From the NCBI GenBank assembly GCA_902776765.1, contig CACYRP010000003.1, forward strand, positions 1 to 64,000: a stretch of 64,000 nt of DNA, written 5' to 3'. The DNA comes from Fibrobacter succinogenes (GTDB taxonomy: Bacteria > Fibrobacterota > Fibrobacteria > Fibrobacterales > Fibrobacteraceae). Shown here piece after piece: positions 1-8,533 of the stretch (the first letter of the stretch is position 1; every line of letters begins with the position of its first letter). Under the pieces are notes generated by a model that did no database searches, was not told the origin of the DNA, and was given only the letters and a program-made list of their open reading frames with translations. The translations under genes were made by a program, and so were the position numbers.

Positions 1-1333
1 TGAGGATGACCTTCGTTTCGTCGATGTATTCCATCGTTTCGAATGTGCCGCGCTTTTCTTCGCAAAGCGTCATCATGGCGCCGACGTATTCCTTAGGCGT
101 AAAGATTTGGGCTTTCACATACGGCTCTTCGATGTAGTCATAGCGGCTAGCGTCGGGGAGCTTGGACGGGCTTTCGATTTTCACCATGGAGCCGTCGCTC
201 ATGTAAACGTGGTATTCCACGTTCGGCACGGTCGTGATGATGTCCACATTGAATTCGCGGTCCAAACGTTCCTGCACGATTTCCATGTGCAAAAGTCCGA
301 GGAAGCCCGTGCGGAAGCCAAAGCCGAGAGCTTCGGATGTTTCGGGTTCCCAGCAGAGGGCGGAGTCGTTGAGGCGGAGCTTTTCGAGGGCTTCGCGCAA
401 GTCCTTGTAGTCTTCCGGATCGATGGGGTAGATCCCCGAGTAAATCATCGGGAGCACGTCCTTGTAGCCTGGGAGCGGTTCTGCGGCAGGGTTTGCTGCA
501 TCCGTGAGTGTGTCACCGATCTTCACGTCGCTAATCGTCTTCACGTTTGCAAGCACGTAACCGACCATGCCTTCGGAAAGTTCCGGGCGCGGGTCGCGAC
601 GCATGCTGAACGTACCGACTTCTGTCACTACGTATTCGCCGCCTGTCTTCATCATGCGGATCTTCATGCCCGCTTTGAGGGTGCCTTCCACAATGCGGAT
701 GTAGTTGATCACGCCGCGGTAGGAATCGTAAACGGAGTCAAAGATGAGCGCCTTGAGCGGTTTGCCGGTATCACCCTTCGGGGCCGGGATTTCGTCAACA
801 ATCTTGTCGAGCACTTGTTCCACGTTGAGGCCTGTCTTTGCGGAGATGCGTGGAATTTGGTCGGGGTCGTAACCGAGCAAGTCGCCTACGAGTTGTGCCA
901 CATGGTCGGGCTGTGCACCCGGAAGGTCTACTTTGTTCAAAACCGGAATGATGGTAAGATCGTTTTCAATCGCAAGGTAGAGGTTCGAAAGCGTCTGGGC
1001 TTCGATACCCTGGCTAGCGTCCACTACGAGAATGGCGCCTTCGCAAGCGGCGAGGGAACGGCTTACTTCGTAGGTGAAGTCCACGTGCCCCGGGGTGTCG
1101 ATCATGTTCAGAATGTATTCTTCACCGTCCTTTTCGTAAACCATGCGGATGGCGTGTGCTTTAATCGTAATGCCGCGTTCGCGTTCCAGGTCCATGTCGT
1201 CCAGGAGCTGGTTCATCATTTCGTTCTTGGAAACTGTCTTGGTCAGTTCGATCATTCGGTCGGCCAAGGTGGATTTGCCGTGATCGATGTGGGCGATAAT
1301 GCTAAAATTACGGATATTGTTGTTTTGCGGCAT
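1..1333 (-). CDS. lepA: Elongation factor 4 (LepA), C-terminus cut by window edge
   Basis: This is a translational GTPase that back-translocates stalled ribosomes. The N-terminus reads [20 protein letters not shown], so the G1 loop AHIDHGKST lies about 20 residues in, and the frame stays open to the window edge. About 444 of the usual roughly 600 residues are present, which covers the GTPase domain, domain II and part of the EF-G-like domains. The last visible residues ([19 protein letters not shown]) match the LepA-specific region. The ATG at 1333 is chosen because it precedes the G domain by the usual distance. The gene diverges from the cyclophilin gene. Identification is firm; only the distal third is missing. 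Confidence 0.95.
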   Translation of the reverse strand, partial: MPQNNNIRNFSIIAHIDHGKSTLADRMIELTKTVSKNEMMNQLLDDMDLERERGITIKAHAIRMVYEKDGEEYILNMIDTPGHVDFTYEVSRSLAACEGAILVVDASQGIEAQTLSNLYLAIENDLTIIPVLNKVDLPGAQPDHVAQLVGDLLGYDPDQIPRISAKTGLNVEQVLDKIVDEIPAPKGDTGKPLKALIFDSVYDSYRGVINYIRIVEGTLKAGMKIRMMKTGGEYVVTEVGTFSMRRDPRPELSEGMVGYVLANVKTISDVKIGDTLTDAANPAAEPLPGYKDVLPMIYSGIYPIDPEDYKDLREALEKLRLNDSALCWEPETSEALGFGFRTGFLGLLHMEIVQERLDREFNVDIITTVPNVEYHVYMSDGSMVKIESPSKLPDASRYDYIEEPYVKAQIFTPKEYVGAMMTLCEEKRGTFETMEYIDETKVIL

Positions 1334-1473
1334 ATTAAAATGTTGAAGAGTTTTTGCGTAAATATAGAAATCTTGTGCCTGTTTTATGGAACTCGCTGTG
1401 AACCCTTTAAAAAAAAACTATATTCTAGTCGAACAATTTGTTCTTTTATAACGATAACGACGGAAGAAAAGCT

Positions 1474-1998
1474 TTGTTTAAAAAGTTCATTATTTGCAGT
1501 GCCTTGTGCCTTGCCGCAAACGCGTTTGCCGCGGGAAAAGTTTTTAATAAGGATTATACGGGTGTTTCCCAAATTCTTGCAGAAATTACAACTCATGAAG
1601 GAAAAATCGTTGTAGACTTGAATTTCAAGGCTGCTCCGAATACCGTTGCTAACTTTGTTGAACTAGCCAAATCCGGTTTTTACAATGGTCTCGTTTTCCA
1701 CCGCGTAATTCCGGGATTCATGATTCAGGGAGGTGACCCGAGTGGCGATGGAACGGGCGGTCCCGGTTACACTATCGACGATGAAACGAATGACCTCAAG
1801 CATGAGACCGGCGTGATTTCTATGGCTAATAAAGGTCCGAACACTGGTGGTTCGCAGTTTTTCATTACGCACCTGCCTCAACCTCACTTGGACGGCAAGC
1901 ATACGGTGTTTGGCAAGGTCATTGAAGGGCACGACGTCGTGTGCCGCATAGACCCGAATGATCCGATTTTGAACATTACAATTGTGGAAAAGAAGTAA
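1474..1998 (+). CDS. Secreted cyclophilin-type peptidyl-prolyl isomerase
   Basis: This protein catalyses cis-trans isomerisation of Xaa-Pro bonds. The core motifs [15 protein letters not shown] and GSQFFI are those of cyclophilins and the catalytic Arg of FHR is present. I chose the TTG at 1474 because GGAAG sits about 7 bases upstream and translation then opens with a clean signal peptide ([19 protein letters not shown]). A TTG at 1438 in the same frame would add 12 polar residues before that signal. The mature domain is about 150 residues, a minimal cyclophilin likely acting in the periplasm. The next gene starts 2 bases after the stop, so the two are probably co-transcribed. Confidence 0.88.
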   Translation: MFKKFIICSALCLAANAFAAGKVFNKDYTGVSQILAEITTHEGKIVVDLNFKAAPNTVANFVELAKSGFYNGLVFHRVIPGFMIQGGDPSGDGTGGPGYTIDDETNDLKHETGVISMANKGPNTGGSQFFITHLPQPHLDGKHTVFGKVIEGHDVVCRIDPNDPILNITIVEKK

Positions 1999-2000
1999 AT

Positions 2001-3089
2001 ATGAGTTCCAAAAAAGCGACATCTAAAGCGCCTGCAAAGGCGAGTGCTTCTGAAAAGAAAGCTGCAAAGCCAGCGCCGAAAAAGGCGGCTCCGGCTAAGG
2101 CTGCTGCTCCGGCAAAAAAGGTTGCTGCAAAACCCGCTCCGGCCAAGAAACCGGCTGCGAAAGCGGCTCCCGCTCCTGCCAAAAAGGCTCCGGTGAAGGC
2201 GGCGCCTGCAAAGGCTGCTCCGGCCAAGAAGCCCGTCGCAAAGAAGGAAGTTCCTGCAAAAAAAGAACCTGTCAAAGCTGTGAAGGCCGCACCGGCTCCG
2301 GCAAAGAAGCCGACCGCTAAGCCTGCTGCCGAAGTTTCAAAGAAACCCGCTCCGGCAAAAAAGGTTGAACCGGCAGTCGAGGCCAAGGCTCCTGCAGCTC
2401 CGAAAAAGGTTGTCGAAAAAGAAGTTGTAAAGGAAGTCGAAAAGAAAATTGAGAAGGAACCTGTTAAGGAAGTTGCTGCGCAAATTCCGGAAAAGATTCC
2501 TGAGAAAGTTCCTGAAAAGGCTCCAGAAAAAGCTAAAATTGAGGCCCCTGAAAAAGTTGAAGTGAAGAAGGCGTCCGTGAAGTCTGATTATCCGTATGCA
2601 GTTTTGCTTGAAGGCGGCAAGAAGCCTTGCAAGTTCATCATGTTTGTTGAAATTGACGAACAAGAAGAACGCGCCAACAAGAAGAAGGTTACCTCAGAAA
2701 TGAAGAACCTCGAAAAGAAGCCGACTTCTGCCATCCGTCACAAGATTTCTCTTGCTGAAGAAACTCAGGAAGAATTGACGGAACGTATCTTGAAGGAACT
2801 TGAAGAACAGAATGCTGCGTTCACGCGTGAAGCAGCAACGCAGATTTGCACTCGCTGCAACAAGAACCTCGTGTCTCCGGAATTCTGGGTCGATAAGCAT
2901 CTCGGCTACTGTGAAGAATGTGCCGCTATTTTGCACTTGGGACAGTCCAAGGAAGCCCGCAAGGTGGAATACCAGTTGGGCGCTATGGGCGGTGACTCTC
3001 TCGATGAAGTGGAGGACGATGATATCGAAGGACCGGACGCAGCAGCTTTGAAGGAAGCTGAAGAAGAACTCGCCGATTTCGACGATTAA
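2001..3089 (+). CDS. Lys/Ala/Pro-rich protein with C-terminal Cys4 zinc-ribbon
   Basis: Residues 1 to about 195 consist almost entirely of imperfect repeats of Lys, Ala and Pro (APAKKAAPAKAAA type), later shading into EKVPEKAPEK repeats, like a histone H1 tail or a nucleic-acid-binding tail. Residues 196-362 form an acidic globular part with two CxxC pairs (CTRC near 283 and CEEC near 304) spaced like a DksA/TraR-type zinc ribbon, followed by an acidic end (DEVEDDDIEG, ADFDD). I infer a cytoplasmic nucleic-acid- or RNA-polymerase-associated protein; the exact family is not recognised. It is coupled to the secreted cyclophilin (2-base gap) and a strong terminator follows. The repeats also produce long Ala/Gly open frames on the other strand, which are artefacts. 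Confidence 0.75.
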   Translation: MSSKKATSKAPAKASASEKKAAKPAPKKAAPAKAAAPAKKVAAKPAPAKKPAAKAAPAPAKKAPVKAAPAKAAPAKKPVAKKEVPAKKEPVKAVKAAPAPAKKPTAKPAAEVSKKPAPAKKVEPAVEAKAPAAPKKVVEKEVVKEVEKKIEKEPVKEVAAQIPEKIPEKVPEKAPEKAKIEAPEKVEVKKASVKSDYPYAVLLEGGKKPCKFIMFVEIDEQEERANKKKVTSEMKNLEKKPTSAIRHKISLAEETQEELTERILKELEEQNAAFTREAATQICTRCNKNLVSPEFWVDKHLGYCEECAAILHLGQSKEARKVEYQLGAMGGDSLDEVEDDDIEGPDAAALKEAEEELADFDD

Positions 3090-3154
3090 TTCACACTGGA
3101 CTTATGCTCGTGATTCCCGCGACTGCGGAAAGCTACCAAGAGTTTGAATAAATT

Positions 3155-3185
3155 AAAAACCGAGGTTTGAAGCCTCGGTTTTTTG
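3155..3185 (+). terminator. Rho-independent terminator after the zinc-ribbon gene
   Basis: AACCGAGG (3158-3165) pairs with CCTCGGTT (3173-3180) around a 7-base loop. A-tracts precede the stem and a T-tract follows it, so it may act in both directions. Confidence 0.85.
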
Positions 3186-3357
3186 TTGTTACGTCATGGC
3201 GATTATGGACCTCGCGACTATCTTTGCGCTTGTCTTCGTGCTTTTCCTCGCGCTTGTCCTCGCTTGACGAGGATGATAAGGATGACGTAGATGGCATGAA
3301 TGACTTGGATGACGGGGATAATCTGCCATTCAGATTGCTTTGTCATCCAGAGGTATA

Positions 3358-3411
3358 AAAACAAGCCTGTGCTGGGCCTGCTGAAGTAAAGAACTCAGTT
3401 TAGCTTGTTTT
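3358..3411 (-). terminator. Possible lexA terminator
   Basis: AAAACAAGC (3358-3366) and GCTTGTTTT (3403-3411) are perfect inverted arms around a 36-base centre that contains a weaker CTGA/TCAG stem. It lies 8 bases past the lexA stop. The loop is long for a classical terminator. Confidence 0.45.
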
Positions 3412-3418
3412 GAATAAA

Positions 3419-4072
3419 TTAGTTCACTTTTCTCATGACGCCGATGACGCGGCCTGCAATTGAAAAGTCTTTTTTGTCGTTCACGATAATCGGCTTGTAC
3501 TTCGGGTTTGCCGGACGCAATTCTACATGGTCTGCGCTCGGGTGGTAGTACTTGACCGTAGCTTCGTTATCGATTTGTGCAACGACAATTTCGCCAAGGT
3601 CTGCGGTCTTTTGCTGACGGGCGAAAATCAAGTCACCATCGAAAATACCGGCGTTGATCATGGAATCACCTTTGACGCGCAGAGCAAAAACATCGCTGCG
3701 GCAGGCGAGGAAATCTCTGTCGATTGTAACAGTCCCTTCGAGATTTTGCACGGCAAGAATCGGTGTACCGGCGGCAACGCGACCGACAATAGGAATCTCA
3801 ATCGTATTGCTTGCAACTTCCTTATTCGATTCCTTGTCATCGCTCAGAATTTCGATACCGCGGCTGAGACGCGGGGAGCGATTGATGTAGCCTTTCTTGA
3901 TGAGGGCGGCGAGGATGGAACGCACACCGTTTGTAGAAGAAATATCGAAGTGGTTGCCGATTTCGCGGACTGTAGGCGGCATGTGGTTTTCTTTTGAATA
4001 CTTCTTGATGTATTCGTAAATTTCTTCTTGTCTGGCCGTCATTTCCTTGCGGTTTTCATTAAGTTTTTCCAT
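3419..4072 (-). CDS. lexA: SOS repressor LexA
   Basis: LexA represses DNA-damage genes and cleaves itself when RecA filaments form. The protein is 217 residues from the ATG at 4072, which is chosen because GAGAGG precedes it by 6 bases; a longer in-frame extension lacks this site and crosses the promoter. Residues 1-75 form the winged-helix DNA-binding domain ([17 protein letters not shown]). The cleavage bond is Ala101-Gly102 in GRVAAGTP, the catalytic Ser137 lies in KGDSM and Lys174 in EATVKYY. All catalytic residues are present. The promoter contains a Fibrobacter-type LexA box, so the gene should be autoregulated. The gene stands alone, divergent from tRNA-Pro. Confidence 0.97.
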   Translation of the reverse strand: MEKLNENRKEMTARQEEIYEYIKKYSKENHMPPTVREIGNHFDISSTNGVRSILAALIKKGYINRSPRLSRGIEILSDDKESNKEVASNTIEIPIVGRVAAGTPILAVQNLEGTVTIDRDFLACRSDVFALRVKGDSMINAGIFDGDLIFARQQKTADLGEIVVAQIDNEATVKYYHPSADHVELRPANPKYKPIIVNDKKDFSIAGRVIGVMRKVN

Positions 4073-4116
4073 GTTTTGCCTCTCGTCATAAAGGGTTCTG
4101 GAATTTATACAATATA

Positions 4117-4145
4117 AATATAATGCACAACTGGGCAAATGTCAA
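4117..4145 (-). promoter_or_regulatory. lexA promoter, TTGACA-N17-TATATT
   Basis: Reading the minus strand, -35 TTGACA is at 4145-4140 and -10 TATATT at 4122-4117, with an exact 17-base spacer. The LexA box fills most of the spacer, the ideal position for repression. Confidence 0.85.
4124..4137 (-). promoter_or_regulatory. LexA box TGCCCAGTTGTGCA
   Basis: The 14-base site fits TGC-N-C-N4-GTGCA, the LexA operator reported for Fibrobacter succinogenes. It differs from the E. coli (CTGT-N8-ACAG) and Bacillus boxes. It lies between the -10 and -35 of lexA. A partial half site (AGTGCACA) lies about 15 bases upstream. Confidence 0.88.
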
Positions 4146-4236
4146 TATTTTCAGTGCACAAAAGTGAAGTTTTTATGAAAATTTCTGTTTATGATTAATT
4201 TTTTTGCCAATAAGTTCATTTTTTATTCCATTTTTT

Positions 4237-4245
4237 TGCTATATT
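4237..4245 (+). promoter_or_regulatory. Extended -10 promoter of tRNA-Pro
   Basis: TGC-TATATT is an extended -10 ending 10 bases before the mature tRNA 5' end. No good -35 is visible. The same TTGC-TATATT string is found upstream of aspS. Confidence 0.55.
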
Positions 4246-4255
4246 TGGAGCACTT

Positions 4256-4329
4256 CGGGGTGTAGCTCAGCCTGGTAGAGCGTCTGCTTTGGGAGCAGAA
4301 TGTCGTCAGTTCGAATCTGGCTACCCCGA
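4256..4329 (+). tRNA. tRNA-Pro(TGG)
   Basis: The cloverleaf is complete. The acceptor CGGGGTG pairs with TACCCCG (one G-U), the D-arm is AGCTCAGCCTGGTAGAGC, the anticodon loop TTTGGGA has anticodon TGG, and the T-arm carries GTTCGAATC. Discriminator base A73 is followed by TACG, so CCA is not encoded and must be added enzymatically. A terminator follows directly. Copies of the last 15-16 bases recur three times downstream. Confidence 0.96.
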
Positions 4330-4365
4330 TACGAAAAAGGACCCCTTGCGGGTCCTTTTTTCGTA
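4330..4365 (+). terminator. Terminator of tRNA-Pro
   Basis: TACGAAAAAGGACCC and GGGTCCTTTTTTCGTA form a nearly perfect long hairpin with loop CTTGC and a T6 run. Confidence 0.88.
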
Positions 4366-5103
4366 TCATAGATAGTCAGTGAGAACAGACGAAGTCAGTT
4401 CGACAAAATCCGCCAATGTTTGAACGGAGAGAAAACGAATGGTGGATTTTGCGCTGCACGCGTGCGTACAGCCCGTAGGGTCCGAGCCACTCGGCGTAGC
4501 CGAATAGGGGCGAGGACATTAAAATCGGCGAGAGCATAGCGAACCCAGCCGGTTTTAAGCCTTGACTTGAGCGCAGCTCAAGCAAGCCCGGAGGGCAAAA
4601 CGCGAAACGAAGTGAGTGTTTTGGCCATCTGGCTACCCCGATGTGCAAAGTAGGGTAGCGAAGCGAAACCGAAGCCAGCGCCGCCACAAAATTCGCCAAT
4701 GATTAAACGGAGAGAAATCGTATGGAGAATTTTGCGCTACGTCGTAAGACGTAGCCCGTAGGGTTCGCGCCGCTCGGCGTAGCCGAATAGCGGCAAGAAC
4801 AATCTGGCTATCCCGATGAAAATGTTTTTTCGCGAATGAAATCTTGACTGGATTCCTCCGCCTTCGGCGTCGGAATGATGGAGCGCCCGGAGGGCAAAAC
4901 GCGAAACGAAGTGAGTGTTTTGGCCATCTGGCTACCCCGAAGCTGCATAAACAAAAATCTCCGCAACACAAGTGCTACGGAGAGTTTTGTTGTTTGGGGG
5001 ATATAGTCCAAATATAGTCATTCGTTTCAACGATATAAAACTTTTTACTTCATTAAATGGTATAGCTGTATCAAGTGTAATTGTGGTTTGTTGTTTTTAA
5101 AAA
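4366..5103. repeat. Gene-free tandem unit array carrying tRNA-Pro 3' ends
   Basis: The last 16 bases of tRNA-Pro (ATCTGGCTACCCCGAT, 4315-4330) recur at 4627-4642 (exact), 4802-4817 (one change) and 4926-4940 (15 bases). A 56-base block ending in this tag is identical at 4586-4641 and 4885-4940, 299 bases apart. A second, diverged pair of blocks is 283 bases apart (CGCCAATG at 4411 and 4694; GCCCGTAGGG at 4471 and 4754). The units contain small palindromes such as TCGGCGTAGCCGA and CTACGTCGTAAGACGTAG. I see no protein gene. Confidence 0.8.
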
Positions 5104-5931
5104 CTAATTTTCATCCTCATCAATGACTTGTGCTTGAACTTTTAAAACGTATCTGTTCACTGGTAACGCTATTATGATATTTTTTCTTTGGTAGATGGTA
5201 TAGAGGCTTTTGTCGATATACGTTTGTTCGTATTGATTCTTGTCTACTTTTAATTTGGAACCGCTGCTGAAATAAAGGTAATATTTGTGGACGCCTCTAA
5301 AAGATGTTTCTTTTTTGTAAGTTACGGTTTCTATTTGAACAGTAGATTTTTCACTGTTTGTCGGTGGTAAATCGAAGGTTTTAGGGACTGCAGTTGCCAA
5401 TGCCCAAGATACGAGAATCGCTGGGACGAGATGTGTTACAACAGAATAGCCCTCAACATCTTTTTTTCCTTCTTTGATGGATATGAATCCGAATGCGTAG
5501 AATATTGTGGCTGCCCCAAAGCAAATGGATGGTGTAAAGAAAATGTCGTATAGCGTTTGGTAATACACATAATCAGCAATTGAACTTAAAAAGTCATCAT
5601 CAATTATAAATCCAATGGAATTAGCGTCTACTTTTGTTTTCGCTATAACAACAATGCAAATAAAACAAATTGTGACAAACGCAAGAATTGCGAGTATCTT
5701 TTTTTCCGGTGGTATAATTTCTTTTATTGGGGTATAGGCTTCTTTATTGTCTTCTGAATGATTTTTGATAGGTAAATCGCCAGTTAGTTCTTCGATTCTC
5801 TTCTCTACTATATTGATTCTTTCGTTTGTTGAATCTTTTTGAATAATGTCCAAGACTTCATACAGTTCCTCAAGCGGGAGCTGGCGAATTTTTTCTTCGT
5901 ATTCTTTGAGGTATTCTTGCGTGAACGGCAT
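5104..5931 (-). CDS. Hypothetical membrane protein
   Basis: The protein has about 275 residues from the ATG at 5931 (MPFTQEYLKEYEEKI); a further in-frame ATG 19 codons upstream is possible. The N-terminal 75 residues are charged and probably helical. Hydrophobic segments follow at about residues 79-98 (ILAILAFVTICFICIVVIA), 140-160 and 172-190, and then a polar C-terminal domain of about 90 residues. I do not recognise the family. Ribosome-site support is weak and no neighbour is obviously linked. It is AT-rich compared with the housekeeping genes around it. Confidence 0.6.
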   Translation of the reverse strand: MPFTQEYLKEYEEKIRQLPLEELYEVLDIIQKDSTNERINIVEKRIEELTGDLPIKNHSEDNKEAYTPIKEIIPPEKKILAILAFVTICFICIVVIAKTKVDANSIGFIIDDDFLSSIADYVYYQTLYDIFFTPSICFGAATIFYAFGFISIKEGKKDVEGYSVVTHLVPAILVSWALATAVPKTFDLPPTNSEKSTVQIETVTYKKETSFRGVHKYYLYFSSGSKLKVDKNQYEQTYIDKSLYTIYQRKNIIIALPVNRYVLKVQAQVIDEDEN

Positions 5932-6046
5932 GATGCTAATGTACAAAAATTTGTTCGTGATATTCCATAGTTTCGGGGAATATAACAAAACCTCGCGGGG
6001 GAGTTTCCGCGAGGCATCTTGAATTGCTGTTGTTTGTTTATGGCGA

Positions 6047-8314
6047 TTACTTGAACACTGCCGTAATTGTCTGGCCTGCGCTCACTTGTACCAATCGCGG
6101 ATTTTCGGTGGATCCGTCGGACCAGCCCGTGAATACGGTTCCGGAGCTTGCGATTGCGGTCAGCAGCAGTTCGTTATTGCTGAAGAATTTGCATTGATAA
6201 TTGTTGCTCGGGAGTTTCATCCCGTCAACTAACACGGAGCCGTTTCCGCTTGCGCCAATCGTTACAGAAACTTCGTTTTCGAGGTCGAAGCGTTCGACCA
6301 TTTCTTTTTTGATGGTTTCGCTGCGGTTCTTGGCATAAGCAATTAAATTGTTGCCATTCGGATCCCACTTGAAGTTGCTTTGGTTGCGTGGCCATCTCTT
6401 TTCGTCACGCTGCTGTTCCGAAGAGGGGATGGTTGCCATCATGGATTGCACGGTCTTTTGCACCTTTTCGTAAGTCAAGTAGCTATTGAGAAGGATGCAG
6501 GCGTTGTTGATGAAAAGCCGTTTGAAGTCGGGATTTTCAAGGAGCTTGCTCAGCATGGTGCCGGGGCCTGCACTTGCGCCGCCGCCACCGAAGCCTCCGA
6601 AGCCGCCCCACATGCCGCCTTGATTGCCTCCCTGGCTATTGGATTTTGCACCGAGTACCCAGTCGAACATGTTCTGATTATCGACGTCAAAGCCGCTGAT
6701 GCCCGGCGAGAATCCAAATCCGTGGTCGGTATCGAATGCGACGAATTTGAACGGGTGACCGTTTCCGCCCCAAGCGCGAACGTTGTTTGTAGGCCAGTCG
6801 CCATTGTGGAAATACATTTCGGCGAACATGTATTGTGCAAAACTGTTGACGTTGATTTTTGATTTTATTTGTTCGTATTTTGTGTTGTTGTCGCCAGCAA
6901 AATTGCCGCTGCTAATTTCGTTGTATAGTTGCTGGTATTCTGAAGTCGAGGCGCCATTAGTGCCACTCGCTTCTAGGGTTGTTCCCGCAATTTTAACCAT
7001 GTTGATGGACTTGGAATCGATGCCATAATTTGTCTCAACAAAGTTTCTGTTCAAGCGTTCGCGCAAGTCGTGAATGCCGAAGTATTCACCGTTGTAGAAC
7101 ACAACCACTTGGCGGCTGCGCTGGTAATCTACATCGGTGCCTTCCATAAGGGCGGTCATCATGGCATCGCCAACATAGTCGCACCAGAATCGGTTACCGT
7201 TGTTGCGCAAGTTGAATGACTTGATTTTTTTTGCTTCTGGGCGAGTCTTGAACAATGAATATTTGAGGACCTTGTCGCCGTAATTATCGTTATCCATCTT
7301 GATGGCAACGCTCTTCTTGGGTTTGTAACGGCTCCAGTTTCCGATGATGGAAATGCCGGCGTCGATTTCCCAGGCTTTGCTCTTGGAGGAACTTCCGTTT
7401 TCGAAGTATTCCACGTGAGCGGGGAGTTCATCGTCTTTCCAGAAGTTTGCGCCCTTGCAGGGTTCCGTGCATTTTGGGTTGTTGTCGTCGGTTACGTTTC
7501 CGCCTCCGCCCATGTTGCCCCAGTTGCCCATGCCGCCGCCGATACCGCTGTTGATATTGCCTGTAGCGTAGAGGCCGTCTGTAGAGTCGAACATGTCGTG
7601 ATGATTTACGGTGATGGCTACGACCGGCATCGAAACGTTTTCGTTAATGAAGTACGTTTGTGTCGTAGTATCCATAGCCTGACCGTTTACAAATTCAGAA
7701 CAACGTATAACCGTGTTTTCGGTAAGCGTTTTAGCTTCTGTAATTTGAGCGGATTGTTGGGTGGGGAAGGAACCGTCAAAAGTGCAACGGATTTCACCGC
7801 CTTTTTGCGGCGTTAGCGGATTGATGGTGAGGTTGGAATAGAAACCTGCTGCCGGGAGGAAACTGTCCTTGGGTTTGTGATTGTCATCGTAATCTTTTAG
7901 CCCGCTAGAAGATGAAACCGCATTTGCTGCAGAAGAACTGCTTGTGGCTGAGGCGTTGGAAATAGCATAGGAGCTAGAAGAATATGTTGGGGGGAGTTGG
8001 GCTGGTGTTGAACTGCTTGCAGGTGCAACTGCAGAACTAGAAACCGTAGCCGCTGATGATGAACTTTTTATGGGATCTTCGCTAGAATTGTTCGATGGTG
8101 GTACTTGCGAGGATTCGCTGGAATGCTCTATGGACGAAGATGAAACTTCTACGGAAGCCGATAAATTTGGATTTTTGCTTTGTTCAATAGACGATGACGA
8201 ATCTTCACTGATTAGTGATGATTCATTCAACGGAGCCGCTGCATTATCGTCGGTGCAGCCGCAAAAATAAGTACTCGCGAAAACGAGACCCCAAACTACG
8301 AGTTTTTTCTGCAT
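6047..8314 (-). CDS. Ser-rich lipoprotein with CotH-type domain
   Basis: This is a 755-residue protein with an N-terminal lipoprotein-type signal ending FCGC (Cys18 or Cys20). A serine-rich linker follows (about 30-140), then a chitobiase/hexosaminidase C-terminal-like domain (about 155-225, GEIRCTFDGSFPTQ). A CotH-family domain spans roughly 230-620 with FGIHDLRERLNRNF, NGDWPTNNVRAW and KFVAFDTDHGFGF. A Gly-rich patch (QGGMWGGFGG) lies within it. The last 110 residues form a small beta-type repeat domain (GWSDGSTENPRLVQVSAG). CotH proteins are atypical protein kinases in spore coats; in gut bacteria, related secreted proteins occur with carbohydrate-active enzymes. Surface location is inferred. 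GGAATGAG precedes the ATG. Confidence 0.85.
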   Translation of the reverse strand: MQKKLVVWGLVFASTYFCGCTDDNAAAPLNESSLISEDSSSSIEQSKNPNLSASVEVSSSSIEHSSESSQVPPSNNSSEDPIKSSSSAATVSSSAVAPASSSTPAQLPPTYSSSSYAISNASATSSSSAANAVSSSSGLKDYDDNHKPKDSFLPAAGFYSNLTINPLTPQKGGEIRCTFDGSFPTQQSAQITEAKTLTENTVIRCSEFVNGQAMDTTTQTYFINENVSMPVVAITVNHHDMFDSTDGLYATGNINSGIGGGMGNWGNMGGGGNVTDDNNPKCTEPCKGANFWKDDELPAHVEYFENGSSSKSKAWEIDAGISIIGNWSRYKPKKSVAIKMDNDNYGDKVLKYSLFKTRPEAKKIKSFNLRNNGNRFWCDYVGDAMMTALMEGTDVDYQRSRQVVVFYNGEYFGIHDLRERLNRNFVETNYGIDSKSINMVKIAGTTLEASGTNGASTSEYQQLYNEISSGNFAGDNNTKYEQIKSKINVNSFAQYMFAEMYFHNGDWPTNNVRAWGGNGHPFKFVAFDTDHGFGFSPGISGFDVDNQNMFDWVLGAKSNSQGGNQGGMWGGFGGFGGGGASAGPGTMLSKLLENPDFKRLFINNACILLNSYLTYEKVQKTVQSMMATIPSSEQQRDEKRWPRNQSNFKWDPNGNNLIAYAKNRSETIKKEMVERFDLENEVSVTIGASGNGSVLVDGMKLPSNNYQCKFFSNNELLLTAIASSGTVFTGWSDGSTENPRLVQVSAGQTITAVFK

Positions 8315-8533
8315 ATCTCATTCCTTGAAAAACTCTAAACCCACACGTATATCCATAATATATAGTGGTTTTTAATACGTTTGATTGTATATATTGAAAA
8401 TTTTATTTAAGCGTTGTGAAAATTGTGATATTTGATAAAACGGTTGAAACGAAAATGCTCAAAAAAAGTGTCCCGCGCTTACTGAACACTTTCAAAAATA
8501 TGACGGTTGCTGTGAGGCTTGAATTTGAATGTT

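Larger units (their letters stand above)
3090..3418. other. Intergenic region between convergent genes
   Basis: It holds the terminator of the zinc-ribbon gene and a possible lexA terminator. Between them is a low-complexity stretch (about 3,200-3,330) of GCGCTTGTC/CTCGC and GATGA-type repeats that opens a short Asp-rich frame without a ribosome site. I see no gene. Confidence 0.6.

Noticed and set aside
107-1615. 502-codon plus-strand frame opposite lepA
   Set aside because: It is antisense to a firmly identified lepA with clear motifs, and its protein shows the His/Val/Phe bias of a shadow frame.
3167-3358. Asp-rich frame after the zinc-ribbon gene
   Set aside because: It arises from GATGA-type low-complexity DNA inside and after a terminator, with no ribosome site.
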